A stretch of DNA of 64,000 nucleotides, from contig JAFOBK010000035.1 in NCBI GenBank assembly GCA_017381835.1, forward strand, positions 1-64,000, read 5' to 3'. Position 1 is the stretch's first letter; every line of letters starts with the position of its first letter. The stretch is from Oscillospiraceae bacterium (GTDB lineage Bacteria > Bacillota_A > Clostridia > Oscillospirales > Oscillospiraceae). The notes beneath the pieces are model-generated. The model searched no databases. It was not told the DNA's origin and saw nothing but the letters and a program-made list of their open reading frames with translations. Positions 17,897-25,539 of this stretch are shown one piece after another. Both the position numbers and the translations under genes were made by a program.

Positions 17897-18894
17897 ACCT
17901 GCCTCCTTCCGCGAACGATCAGGAAGATGAGAAAGGGTGCGCCTAAAAGGCTTGTAAAAATACTGACCGGCAATTCCGTTGCCGCAACAGAGCGCGCCAG
18001 AAGATCCGCGCCGCACAGTAAAAGACCACCCATAAGACCGCTGAGCGTCATGGTTCCCAGCCGATTATTCTTGGTCAGAAGTCTTGCACCATGGGGCGCC
18101 AAAAGTCCCACAAAGCTGATAAGTCCCGTTAAGCTGACCACGGCGGCTACGGCCAAGGTTGCTATGACCAGAATGGCTACACGCAAAGCCGTGACAGGCA
18201 CACCCAGCATCCGGGCTTCCCCTTCTTCTGCCGACAGCAATATCACCTGGCGATGCACAATCAAAAGCGCAAGCATGCAAAGCACGCAGAGAATGAGATT
18301 GCCGCCAATGGAATAGGCGCTGATTCCGTTCAGGCTGCCCATGATCCAATACTCGATGGATGCCAGTTCCCTTTCCGGGTCAGCAGTCAGCTTTAATGCC
18401 ATCAAAACCGTCTGCGCCATGGCATGCACGGCAATACCGGCCAGTACGATGGTGCTGTTTTTACCGCTGCGATCCAAACCGGACAGCGCTAAAGACAGAA
18501 TAACAGCCAGCAACGCACCTGCAAAGGCGCAGATCGTCACCGCTGTTGCGCCGGAAAGGAACAAAATACCTGCGGCGGCACCGGCGCTGGCACCGGAGGA
18601 TACACCGATAATATCCGGCGATGCCAGGGGATTACGAAAAACAGTCTGATAGACAAAACCCGCAATACCAAGGGCGATGCCGCCAATGATGCCAACCACG
18701 GTACGGCTGACCCGGAGGGTCAAAAACACACGCAGTTGCGTATCATCACCGGATAAGAGCTTCTCCAAAGACAGAGGGTATTTGCCAACAAACAAACTTA
18801 CACAGCCAAGGGCAATCAGCAAGATTGTTCCGATCAAACACAAATATTTAGTTTTCCGTGTAGGTGAAGTGATAGAAGGTTTCATAGAATTCAT
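17893..18894 (-). CDS. FecCD-family ABC importer permease
   Basis: 333 residues with about ten transmembrane segments. Family motifs are RVSRTVVGIIGGIALGIAG, FRNPLASPDIIGVSSGASAGA and SFVGLLAPHGARLL (the usual P-H-R contact reads PHGARLL). The first ATG overlaps the end of the lipoprotein gene by 47 bases; a second ATG three codons in is an alternative start. Together with the lipoprotein and ATPase it makes a complete type II importer. Confidence 0.92.
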   Translation of the reverse strand: MNSMKPSITSPTRKTKYLCLIGTILLIALGCVSLFVGKYPLSLEKLLSGDDTQLRVFLTLRVSRTVVGIIGGIALGIAGFVYQTVFRNPLASPDIIGVSSGASAGAAAGILFLSGATAVTICAFAGALLAVILSLALSGLDRSGKNSTIVLAGIAVHAMAQTVLMALKLTADPERELASIEYWIMGSLNGISAYSIGGNLILCVLCMLALLIVHRQVILLSAEEGEARMLGVPVTALRVAILVIATLAVAAVVSLTGLISFVGLLAPHGARLLTKNNRLGTMTLSGLMGGLLLCGADLLARSVAATELPVSIFTSLLGAPFLIFLIVRGRRQV

Positions 18895-19888
18895 TCATAC
18901 GGGCGGTGCATTCTGCATCGCTGATCTTATCGGGGTGGAGCGTGTTGCCAAGCCAGACAGCGCCCAGGATACTGCCGGGCACGGGGCTGTCCCAAGCTTC
19001 GGACTGGTTAGGCAGACGGTACACATTGCCATTTACGACCGCTTTGCAATCTGCCAGATTGGGGTCGGCAAGAACATCTTCTACCGTGTAGGTGGCTTCC
19101 GCGGCCAGGATGATATATTCAGGATCCCATGCCAGCAACTGTTCATAGTCAATCTCAGCCCAATATGTGTCTTCAATGGCAGCGGCCACATTCCTGCCAC
19201 CGGCCAGCCGGATCATATCCGCCTGATACATAGCATCACCGGCGGTTTTCAGCATGCTGGAGTTGCCGGAAAGGTATACAGAGGGCATCTGAATATCGGC
19301 CAGGGCTTCTGCCAGGAAGGCCTGTTGGGAAGAGATCCAACTCAGAATATGCTTTGCCGGTTCATTTTTATTGGTAGCTTCTCCCACCAGGCGGATCATA
19401 TCATTGACTCTTTGCTGATCTTCGGGATCAACGATCAGCACGGTCAAGCCCAATTTTTCCAGCGTAGGTACGGTGTTTTTCAGCTTCATGGGAAGAACCA
19501 GCAGATCCGGCTCCAAGGCCATCACTGCCTCAATATCCAGTTCCTTGGCGGTGCCGATCTGGGGCAGTTCCAGCAGCTGCGGAGCGCTCAGGTTATAAAT
19601 GGCCCGCTTTTCGGGATCGTTTTCAATACCAACGATTCGGTCATCCAAATCCAATGCGATCAGCAAACTGCTGGTGATGTAGTACGCAGTAATGATGCGC
19701 TGGGGTTCTTGTTCGATGGTAACCTCACGGCCAGCCTGATCGGTTACAGTGATCGGGTAGTAGCCGGGTGAGGCTGTGGATTCTGCGGTAGGTGCAGAAG
19801 TGGGAATTTCAGAATATTCGGACTGACTGCATGCTGTAAAGGACAACACCATGGCAACAATCAGCAGCAGTGCGGTGATCTTTTTCAT
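18848..19888 (-). CDS. FecB/BtuF-type substrate-binding lipoprotein
   Basis: 346 residues with a lipoprotein signal peptide (MKKITALLLIVAMVLSFTAC, lipobox LSFTAC at about residue 20), a Ser/Thr/Pro linker, then a periplasmic-binding fold of the FecB/BtuF class (ITVTDQAGREVTIEQEPQRI, PDLLVLPMKL, YILAAEATYTVEDVL). GAGGT lies upstream of the ATG at 19888; the frame extends far upstream but that part overlaps the divergent xdh genes and is not coding. It is the first gene of the ten-gene operon. The ligand is unknown; molybdate/tungstate (as in MolA) or a selenium/metal chelate are inferred from context. Confidence 0.88.
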   Translation of the reverse strand: MKKITALLLIVAMVLSFTACSQSEYSEIPTSAPTAESTASPGYYPITVTDQAGREVTIEQEPQRIITAYYITSSLLIALDLDDRIVGIENDPEKRAIYNLSAPQLLELPQIGTAKELDIEAVMALEPDLLVLPMKLKNTVPTLEKLGLTVLIVDPEDQQRVNDMIRLVGEATNKNEPAKHILSWISSQQAFLAEALADIQMPSVYLSGNSSMLKTAGDAMYQADMIRLAGGRNVAAAIEDTYWAEIDYEQLLAWDPEYIILAAEATYTVEDVLADPNLADCKAVVNGNVYRLPNQSEAWDSPVPGSILGAVWLGNTLHPDKISDAECTARMNEFYETFYHFTYTEN

Positions 19889-19928
19889 TGTCTTACCTCG
19901 TTCGTTGTTGTTTAGAAAGTATAACGAT

Positions 19929-19989
19929 ATCATAACAAATGCACTTTCCAAAATCAACCCGTGATGGTATACTATAAAAGAAATAGTAT
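19929..19989. promoter_or_regulatory. overlapping divergent promoters and inverted repeat
   Basis: Minus-strand promoter: TTGATT (19957-19952), 17-base spacer, TATGAT (19934-19929). Plus-strand promoter: TTTCCA (19945-19950), 17-base spacer, TATACT (19968-19973). The two overlap by 13 bases. An inverted repeat ATACTAT/ATAGTAT with 7-base arms (19969-19975, 19983-19989) covers the plus -10 and start region, a candidate operator for the ModE-like fusion protein. Confidence 0.55.
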
Positions 19990-20017
19990 GCAAACAAACC
20001 GAAAAGGAGCATTTGCA

Positions 20018-20773
20018 ATGATTACCATACAGAAATATGTTCGCGCCCAGTCTTTGGAAGAAGCATGGCAGCTGAATCAAAATAAGCGCAACCGTGTTCT
20101 TGGCGGCATGCTGTGGCTGCGCCTGGGAAGAGGCAGTGTCAACACCGCTATCGATCTGTGTGACCTGGGTCTTGATAAAATTGAAGAAACCAAGGACGCA
20201 TTCTCCATCGGCGCCATGGCCACCCTTCGTGATATTGAAATCCACGAGGGACTGAATACATATACCGGCGGAGCTATTGCCAGTGCTGTAAAAGATATTG
20301 TAGGCGTTCAGTTCCGGAATATGGCCACCGTTGGCGGCAGTATCTGGGGACGGTTTGGTTTCTCTGATGTGCTGACGGTTTTTCTGGCGATGGATGCTTA
20401 TGTAGAACTCTACAAAGGCGGCATTGTTTCTTTGGAGCAGTTTGCAAAGATGAAGAAGGATAACGACATTCTGGTTCGTTTGATCATCAAGAAGACACCT
20501 TGCAAAATCGTGTATGCTTCTGTCCGCAACCAGCGCACCGACTTCCCCGTGCTGGCTTGCGCAGTATCTTATATGAACGGACAGTACCGCGCATCCGTCG
20601 GCGCTCGTCCTTCCCGCGCAATGCTGCTTTGCAGCGAGAAAGAGGAAGGCTTTGCTGCTTTCGTCGCTGAAAACGCTCCCACCGAAGGAAATATGCGCGG
20701 CAGCGCAGCTTACCGCACCCACCTGATCCGTGTTCTGGTAGATCGCGCTATGACGAACTTAAGAGGTATGTGA
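20018..20773 (+). CDS. xdhB: xanthine dehydrogenase FAD-binding subunit
   Basis: 251 residues, medium subunit of a molybdenum hydroxylase; it passes electrons from the Fe-S clusters to FAD. The FAD motifs are NRVLGGMLWLRLG (relative of the usual GGTDL loop) and RNMATVGGSIWGRFGFSDV (usual RN.AT.GGN). It is somewhat shorter than typical 270-290 residue subunits. The start at 20018 (MITIQKYVRAQSLEEAW) has AAGGAG 9 bases before it. The next gene starts 1 base after its stop. With the 2Fe-2S and Mo subunits it completes the three-chain bacterial enzyme. Confidence 0.9.
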   Translation: MITIQKYVRAQSLEEAWQLNQNKRNRVLGGMLWLRLGRGSVNTAIDLCDLGLDKIEETKDAFSIGAMATLRDIEIHEGLNTYTGGAIASAVKDIVGVQFRNMATVGGSIWGRFGFSDVLTVFLAMDAYVELYKGGIVSLEQFAKMKKDNDILVRLIIKKTPCKIVYASVRNQRTDFPVLACAVSYMNGQYRASVGARPSRAMLLCSEKEEGFAAFVAENAPTEGNMRGSAAYRTHLIRVLVDRAMTNLRGM

Positions 20774-20774
20774 T

Positions 20775-21230
20775 ATGGAGATCAAACTGAAACTCAACGG
20801 CAGAAATATTGTAGCTTCTGTGGAAGCGGACACCGTCCTGCTGGACTTTCTCCGGGAAAAGGGTTGCCACTCCGTAAAGCGTGGCTGTGACACCTCTAAC
20901 TGCGGCCTTTGCACCGTTCTGATGGACGGAAAGCCCATTCTTTCCTGCTCTACTCTTGCAGTCCGTGCCGACGGACATGAGATCCATACCCTGGAAGGTC
21001 TGCAGGCAGAGGCATCCGATTTCGTTGGTTTTATCGCTGACCAGGGTGCTGACCAGTGCGGCTTCTGCAACCCTGGCTTTGTGATGAATACCATCGCTCT
21101 GCTGCGGGAAAACCCCGATCCCACCGATGATGAGATCCGGGCATTCCTGGCAGGTAACCTGTGCCGCTGCTCCGGCTATGACGGACAGCTCCGGGGCATT
21201 CGAGCCTACTTAAACTCCCGAAAGGCATAA
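20775..21230 (+). CDS. xdhC: xanthine dehydrogenase [2Fe-2S] subunit
   Basis: 151-residue small subunit carrying two [2Fe-2S] clusters. The plant-ferredoxin-like cluster ligands are in CDTSNCGLC and a later Cys (SCSTL); the second cluster is bound by CGFCNPGFV and NLCRCSGY. All eight cysteines are present. It begins 1 base after xdhB and ends 10 bases before the Mo subunit. The symbol follows the E. coli XdhABC naming and should not be confused with the XdhC maturation factor in the opposite operon. Confidence 0.94.
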   Translation: MEIKLKLNGRNIVASVEADTVLLDFLREKGCHSVKRGCDTSNCGLCTVLMDGKPILSCSTLAVRADGHEIHTLEGLQAEASDFVGFIADQGADQCGFCNPGFVMNTIALLRENPDPTDDEIRAFLAGNLCRCSGYDGQLRGIRAYLNSRKA

Positions 21231-21240
21231 GGAGGCAGCT

Positions 21241-23535
21241 ATGGAACACAAAGAATATAAAGCGATTAACAAGTCCGTTCGCAAGAAGGACTCCATGCAG
21301 CTGCTGCTGGGTAAACCTGTCTATACGGACGATGTGACCCCGGATGATGCGCTGATCGTCAAGATCCTGCGCTCTCCCCATGCCAATGCCATCGTAGAAT
21401 CCATCAATACCGCAGCTGCCAAAAAGGTACCCGGTGTTGTAGATATTTATACCTGGGAAGATGTACCCACCACCCGTTTTGCCATTGCCGGCCAGACTTA
21501 TCCGGAGCCTTCTCCCTATGACCGCCTGATCATCGACCGCCATGTGCGCTTTGCCGGTGATGTGGTTGCTATCATTGCCGCTGAAACCGAAAAGGCAGCA
21601 TTGAAGGCCATGAAGCTGATCAAAGTCAAGTATGAAGTGCTGGAAGCTGTTTTGGATTTCCGCACTGCGAAGGATAACCCCGTGCTGGTTCATCCGGAAG
21701 ATGACTGGTTCCCTCCCTGCCAGGTGGGCGGCGATCCCAAGCGGAACATGGTTGCCAGCGCTGACGAGATCCACGGCGATGTGGAAGGCATTATGGCAGA
21801 TTGTGACATCGTTTTGGAACGAACCTATCATACCAAAGCCTACAATCAGGCTATGATGGAGCCTTTCACCGCTTATGCAACCTTCGATCGCTACGGCCGT
21901 CTGCATCTGATTTCTTCCACCCAGATCGTTTTCCATACCCGCCGTATTCTCTCCCGGGCCCTGGGTATTTCCAAGAGTAAGATCCGTGTAGAGAAGCCCC
22001 GGATCGGTGGCGGTTTCGGCGCAAAGCAGACTGCGGTATGCGATGTGTATCCCGCTTTCGTAGCAATGAAGACCGGTCGTCCCGCGCGAATCACCTACAC
22101 CCGTGAAGAATCCCAAATCGCCGGTTCTCCCCGCCATGAGATGGAGATCACCCTGCGCATGGGCGCTATGAAGGATGGCAGAATCCGTGTTATGGATCTG
22201 TATACCTTATCCAACACCGGCGCTTACGGTGAACATGGCCCCACGACGGTTGGCCTCTCCGGCCACAAGGCCCTGCCTCTGTACACCGGTTCTCTGGAGG
22301 CCCACCGCTTCCACTATGATGTGGTCTATACCAACCATCAGGCAGCTGGCGCTTACCGCGGTTACGGCGCAACACAGGGCATTTTCGCTGTGGAATCTAT
22401 CGTCAGCGAACTGGCCGAGAAGCTGGGCATGGATGCAACCGCGATCCGTGACATGAACATGATCAAGGAAGGCATGGTCATGCCCGCTTATTACAATGAG
22501 ATTGCCAATGCCTGCGCATTGGATCGCTGCATGGAGCACTGCCGGCAGATGTTTAACTGGGAAGAACGCTCCAAAGTCCGGGATATGGGCAATGGCAAGG
22601 TGAGAACTGCCGGTGTTGCCATGGGCATGCAGGGCAGCTGTATCTCCAATGTTGACGTTGGCTCCGCAACGCTGAAGCTCAGCGAAGACGGCACCTATAA
22701 CCTGATCATCGGCGCTGCTGACATGGGTACCGGCTGCGATACCATCCTGGCACAGATGGTGGCAGAACTGATGGACTGCCATGTGGATGATGTCGCCGTA
22801 TTCGGTGCAGATACCGACGTATCTCCCTATGACTCCGGTTCTTATGCTTCCTCTACCACCTATATTACCGGCCAGGCTGTGGTGAAGGCTTGTAATGAAC
22901 TGAAAAAGCGGATTTGTTCTATCGCTGCCGATATGATGGCATGCGAAGAGTCCGAAGTAGAATTTGCAAGCACCTGCGTCCGCCGTATTGGCACAGAGCA
23001 GACAATTTCTTTGATGGATATTGCTTATAAAGCACAGGTCAACAACACCACACCTGCAGAAGCAACCCAGACCCATACCTCTCCCGTTTCTCCTCCTCCC
23101 TATATGGTTGGCATGGTTGAGATTGAACTGGATAAGCTGACTGGTGAAGTGACTATTTTGGATTACATGGCAGTTGTGGACTGCGGTATTCCCATTAACC
23201 CCAATCTGGCAAGAATCCAGACAGAGGGCGGTATCGTTCAGGGTATTGGCCACACCTTGATGGAAAATGTCACCTATGATAAATTCGGCAAGCCCATGGA
23301 ATCCTCCTTCATGCAGTATAAGGTTCCTACCCGTCTTGATATGGGCCGCCTGAAGGTGGAGTTTGAGCATAGCTATGAGCCGACCGGCCCCTTCGGCGCA
23401 AAGTCCATCGGTGAGATCGTCATCAATACCCCCGGCCCCGCCATTGCCCATGCAATCTACCGGGCAACCGGCAAGTGGTTCCGGGAACTGCCCATCACAC
23501 CTGAGCAGATCGCAATGTCTATGACGGAAGAATAA
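21241..23535 (+). CDS. xdhA: xanthine dehydrogenase molybdenum-binding subunit
   Basis: 764-residue catalytic subunit. N-terminal domain 1-130 and Mo-binding domain about 150-764. Cofactor motifs GGGFGAKQ and GAYRGYGATQG are present, and the catalytic Glu lies near the C-terminus in FGAKSIGEIVINTPGPA. AGGAGG precedes the ATG. The opposite operon encodes selenium-dependent maturation factors, so this enzyme probably carries a labile selenium at molybdenum, as in clostridial purine hydroxylase and nicotinate dehydrogenase. Purine substrate is inferred from the linked NCS2 permease; other N-heterocycles remain possible. Confidence 0.93.
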   Translation: MEHKEYKAINKSVRKKDSMQLLLGKPVYTDDVTPDDALIVKILRSPHANAIVESINTAAAKKVPGVVDIYTWEDVPTTRFAIAGQTYPEPSPYDRLIIDRHVRFAGDVVAIIAAETEKAALKAMKLIKVKYEVLEAVLDFRTAKDNPVLVHPEDDWFPPCQVGGDPKRNMVASADEIHGDVEGIMADCDIVLERTYHTKAYNQAMMEPFTAYATFDRYGRLHLISSTQIVFHTRRILSRALGISKSKIRVEKPRIGGGFGAKQTAVCDVYPAFVAMKTGRPARITYTREESQIAGSPRHEMEITLRMGAMKDGRIRVMDLYTLSNTGAYGEHGPTTVGLSGHKALPLYTGSLEAHRFHYDVVYTNHQAAGAYRGYGATQGIFAVESIVSELAEKLGMDATAIRDMNMIKEGMVMPAYYNEIANACALDRCMEHCRQMFNWEERSKVRDMGNGKVRTAGVAMGMQGSCISNVDVGSATLKLSEDGTYNLIIGAADMGTGCDTILAQMVAELMDCHVDDVAVFGADTDVSPYDSGSYASSTTYITGQAVVKACNELKKRICSIAADMMACEESEVEFASTCVRRIGTEQTISLMDIAYKAQVNNTTPAEATQTHTSPVSPPPYMVGMVEIELDKLTGEVTILDYMAVVDCGIPINPNLARIQTEGGIVQGIGHTLMENVTYDKFGKPMESSFMQYKVPTRLDMGRLKVEFEHSYEPTGPFGAKSIGEIVINTPGPAIAHAIYRATGKWFRELPITPEQIAMSMTEE

Positions 23536-23543
23536 TGAAAAAC

Positions 23544-23599
23544 GCCTCCTATGCCAAGAGAAACAACATCTCACGGCACAGGAGGCGCTTTGCATTTTT
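23544..23599. terminator. bidirectional terminator after xdhA
   Basis: GCCTCCT-TGCC pairs with GGCA-AGGAGGC (11 pairs, 1-base bulge on each side) across a 19-base loop, with T-rich sequence on both outer sides. It also ends the convergent phosphate transporter gene. Confidence 0.75.
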
Positions 23600-23625
23600 C
23601 GTCCAAAAGACGGACGCTGATTTGC

Positions 23626-25395
23626 TTAGTTTTCTTCGGGGAATGCGTAGCGGGCCTTATACTGGGCAAACTGCTCTGCAAAAGCGGCAGATTCATGCAG
23701 TTCGCCAGCCTTCAGCGCATTAAGATATTCGTGTGCTTCCAGCTTGCCTTCGGCAACCTGCAGCATTTCCACAGCCACATTGGAGCAGTGATCAGCGGTG
23801 CGTTCGCAGGCGGTCAGCAGATCTTCCAGCACGAAGCCATACTCTACAGTGCAAAGGCCATCTCTCAGACGGCGCACGTGGCGGGACTTCACTTCTCGAA
23901 CCAGGGCATCTACAACCTGCTCCTGAGGTTCGATTCTGACAGCCTGCTCACGGTCGAAGCTACCGTAAGCGGCAACCGTACGATCCACAATATCCAGCAC
24001 CGCCTGCTCCAATACTGCCAGCTCTCCTTTGGCCTGGTTAGAGAACGCGATCTTCTTTTCTTCCATCTCCAGTGCGGCCTTGGCGACAGCCATAGCATGG
24101 TCAGCCATTCGCTCAATATCAGAAATGGAATATAGCAGCGTATTCAGAATGCGGTTGTCGTGGACAGACAGATTCATAGCGGAAAGTTTTACCAGGTAGG
24201 TGTTCAGCGCATCCTCGTAGCGGTCGGTCTTGTCTTCCAGCTCTACGACCTGCTCCATAATACCTTCGTCGAACTTCTTGGTCAGTCCCATAGCCAAATG
24301 CATTGCCTTTGCAGCATCAGAGGCCATCTGGCTGGCAATCTCATGGGCACGCTGCACAGCAACAGCGGGTGTTGCCAGCAGACGGGAGTCCAGCAGTTCG
24401 GTCTTTTCCGGTTCCTTGACTTCGGGAACCAGCAGATACGCTAGTTTTACCAGCAGGCCGTTCATGGGCATCAGCACGGCAGTTGCAATCAGGTTGAATC
24501 CGGTGTGGATCACGGAAATATCCCAGGCCTGCACGGAGTCACCCAGGAAGTTCCACTGGATGAACATGCCAACACCGTAGAAAATCACAGCAAACATCAC
24601 AGCGCCTACCACATTGAACAGCAGGTGTACCATGGCAGTTCTGCGGGCATTCCGGTTTGCACCGATTGCGCCCATAATGGCGGTGATACAAGTGCCGATG
24701 TTCTGACCCAGGATAATAGGAATGGCTGCGCCGTAGGTGACAACACCGGTGCTGCACAAACCTTGCAGAATACCGATAGATGCGGAGGAAGACTGAATCA
24801 CGGCGGTCAGTACGGCACCAAACAGAATACCAATAATAGGATTGGTAAAAGAAATCATCAGGTCTGCAAACCAAGCTTCGCTCTTGAGGAAGGACATGGA
24901 ACTGCTCATGAGATCCATGCCGGTCATCAGTGCCATGAAACCCAGCATAATGGTACCGATGCCTTTTCTTTTTTCGGCCTTGCCCATATAGAGAACAATA
25001 CCGATCATACCGATGAGAGGCGCCAGGGTGGAAGGTTTGAAAAATTTAATCAGGAAACTGTCACCCTCCAGGCCGGACAGAGAAAGAATCCATGCGGTGA
25101 CAGTGGTACCAATATTGGAACCCATGATAACACCCACGGCCTGCTTAAGTGTCATAATGCCGGAGTTGACGAAGCCGACTACCATGACTGTGGTTGCAGA
25201 GGAACTTTGGATCACAGCGGTGACACCCAGGCCCAGCAGGAAACCCTTGAACACATTGCTGCTCATCTTTGCCAGGATGGTCTGCAGTTTACCACCGGCC
25301 TGACGCTCCAGCGCTTTGCCCATGATGTCCATACCAAACAGGAACAAAGCAAGACCACCCAGCAGGGTGATGATCTTAAAAATGTAAGCTGTCAT
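23626..25395 (-). CDS. Na+/phosphate cotransporter with PhoU-like domain
   Basis: 589 residues, NptA/PNaS family. The membrane part (about 1-330) has two inverted repeats, each with a QSSSATT/QSSSASIG motif and GSNIGTT/GQNIGTC. The C-terminal part (about 350-560) is a PhoU-like helical bundle (ERMADHAMAVAKAAL, ERTADHCSNVAVEML). The start at 25395 (MTAYIFKIITLLGG) has AAGGAG 7 bases upstream. It imports phosphate with sodium. Its promoter carries PhoP-box-like repeats and a PhoPR-type system lies directly upstream on the same strand, so phosphate control is likely. Confidence 0.92.
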   Translation of the reverse strand: MTAYIFKIITLLGGLALFLFGMDIMGKALERQAGGKLQTILAKMSSNVFKGFLLGLGVTAVIQSSSATTVMVVGFVNSGIMTLKQAVGVIMGSNIGTTVTAWILSLSGLEGDSFLIKFFKPSTLAPLIGMIGIVLYMGKAEKRKGIGTIMLGFMALMTGMDLMSSSMSFLKSEAWFADLMISFTNPIIGILFGAVLTAVIQSSSASIGILQGLCSTGVVTYGAAIPIILGQNIGTCITAIMGAIGANRNARRTAMVHLLFNVVGAVMFAVIFYGVGMFIQWNFLGDSVQAWDISVIHTGFNLIATAVLMPMNGLLVKLAYLLVPEVKEPEKTELLDSRLLATPAVAVQRAHEIASQMASDAAKAMHLAMGLTKKFDEGIMEQVVELEDKTDRYEDALNTYLVKLSAMNLSVHDNRILNTLLYSISDIERMADHAMAVAKAALEMEEKKIAFSNQAKGELAVLEQAVLDIVDRTVAAYGSFDREQAVRIEPQEQVVDALVREVKSRHVRRLRDGLCTVEYGFVLEDLLTACERTADHCSNVAVEMLQVAEGKLEAHEYLNALKAGELHESAAFAEQFAQYKARYAFPEEN

Positions 25396-25438
25396 GAAAA
25401 TTCTCCTTTGAGATAGTATGCTCATTTCGACAGGCTAC

Positions 25439-25504
25439 ATTATAAATTTTGCGATTTGTAAAAACCATAGAGGGTTTGAAAAGTCTATGTAAAATTCATG
25501 TAAA
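25439..25504 (-). promoter_or_regulatory. PhoP-box-like promoter of the Na/Pi transporter
   Basis: On the minus strand TTTACA occurs at 25504-25499 and 25493-25488, exactly 11 bases apart (5-base spacer), and again at 25462-25457, just upstream of TATAAT (25444-25439). Direct TTTACA-like repeats with 11-base period near -22 to -60 are the PhoP-binding pattern known from Bacillus. Confidence 0.6.
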
Positions 25505-25508
25505 GCAA

Positions 25509-25536
25509 AAGACCGCATCCAAATGGACGCGGTCTT
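25509..25536 (-). terminator. terminator after the histidine kinase gene
   Basis: AAGACCGC-TCC arms pair around an AAAT loop with one mismatch; on the minus strand it ends in TTTTGCTTT. Confidence 0.75.
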
Positions 25537-25539
25537 AAA

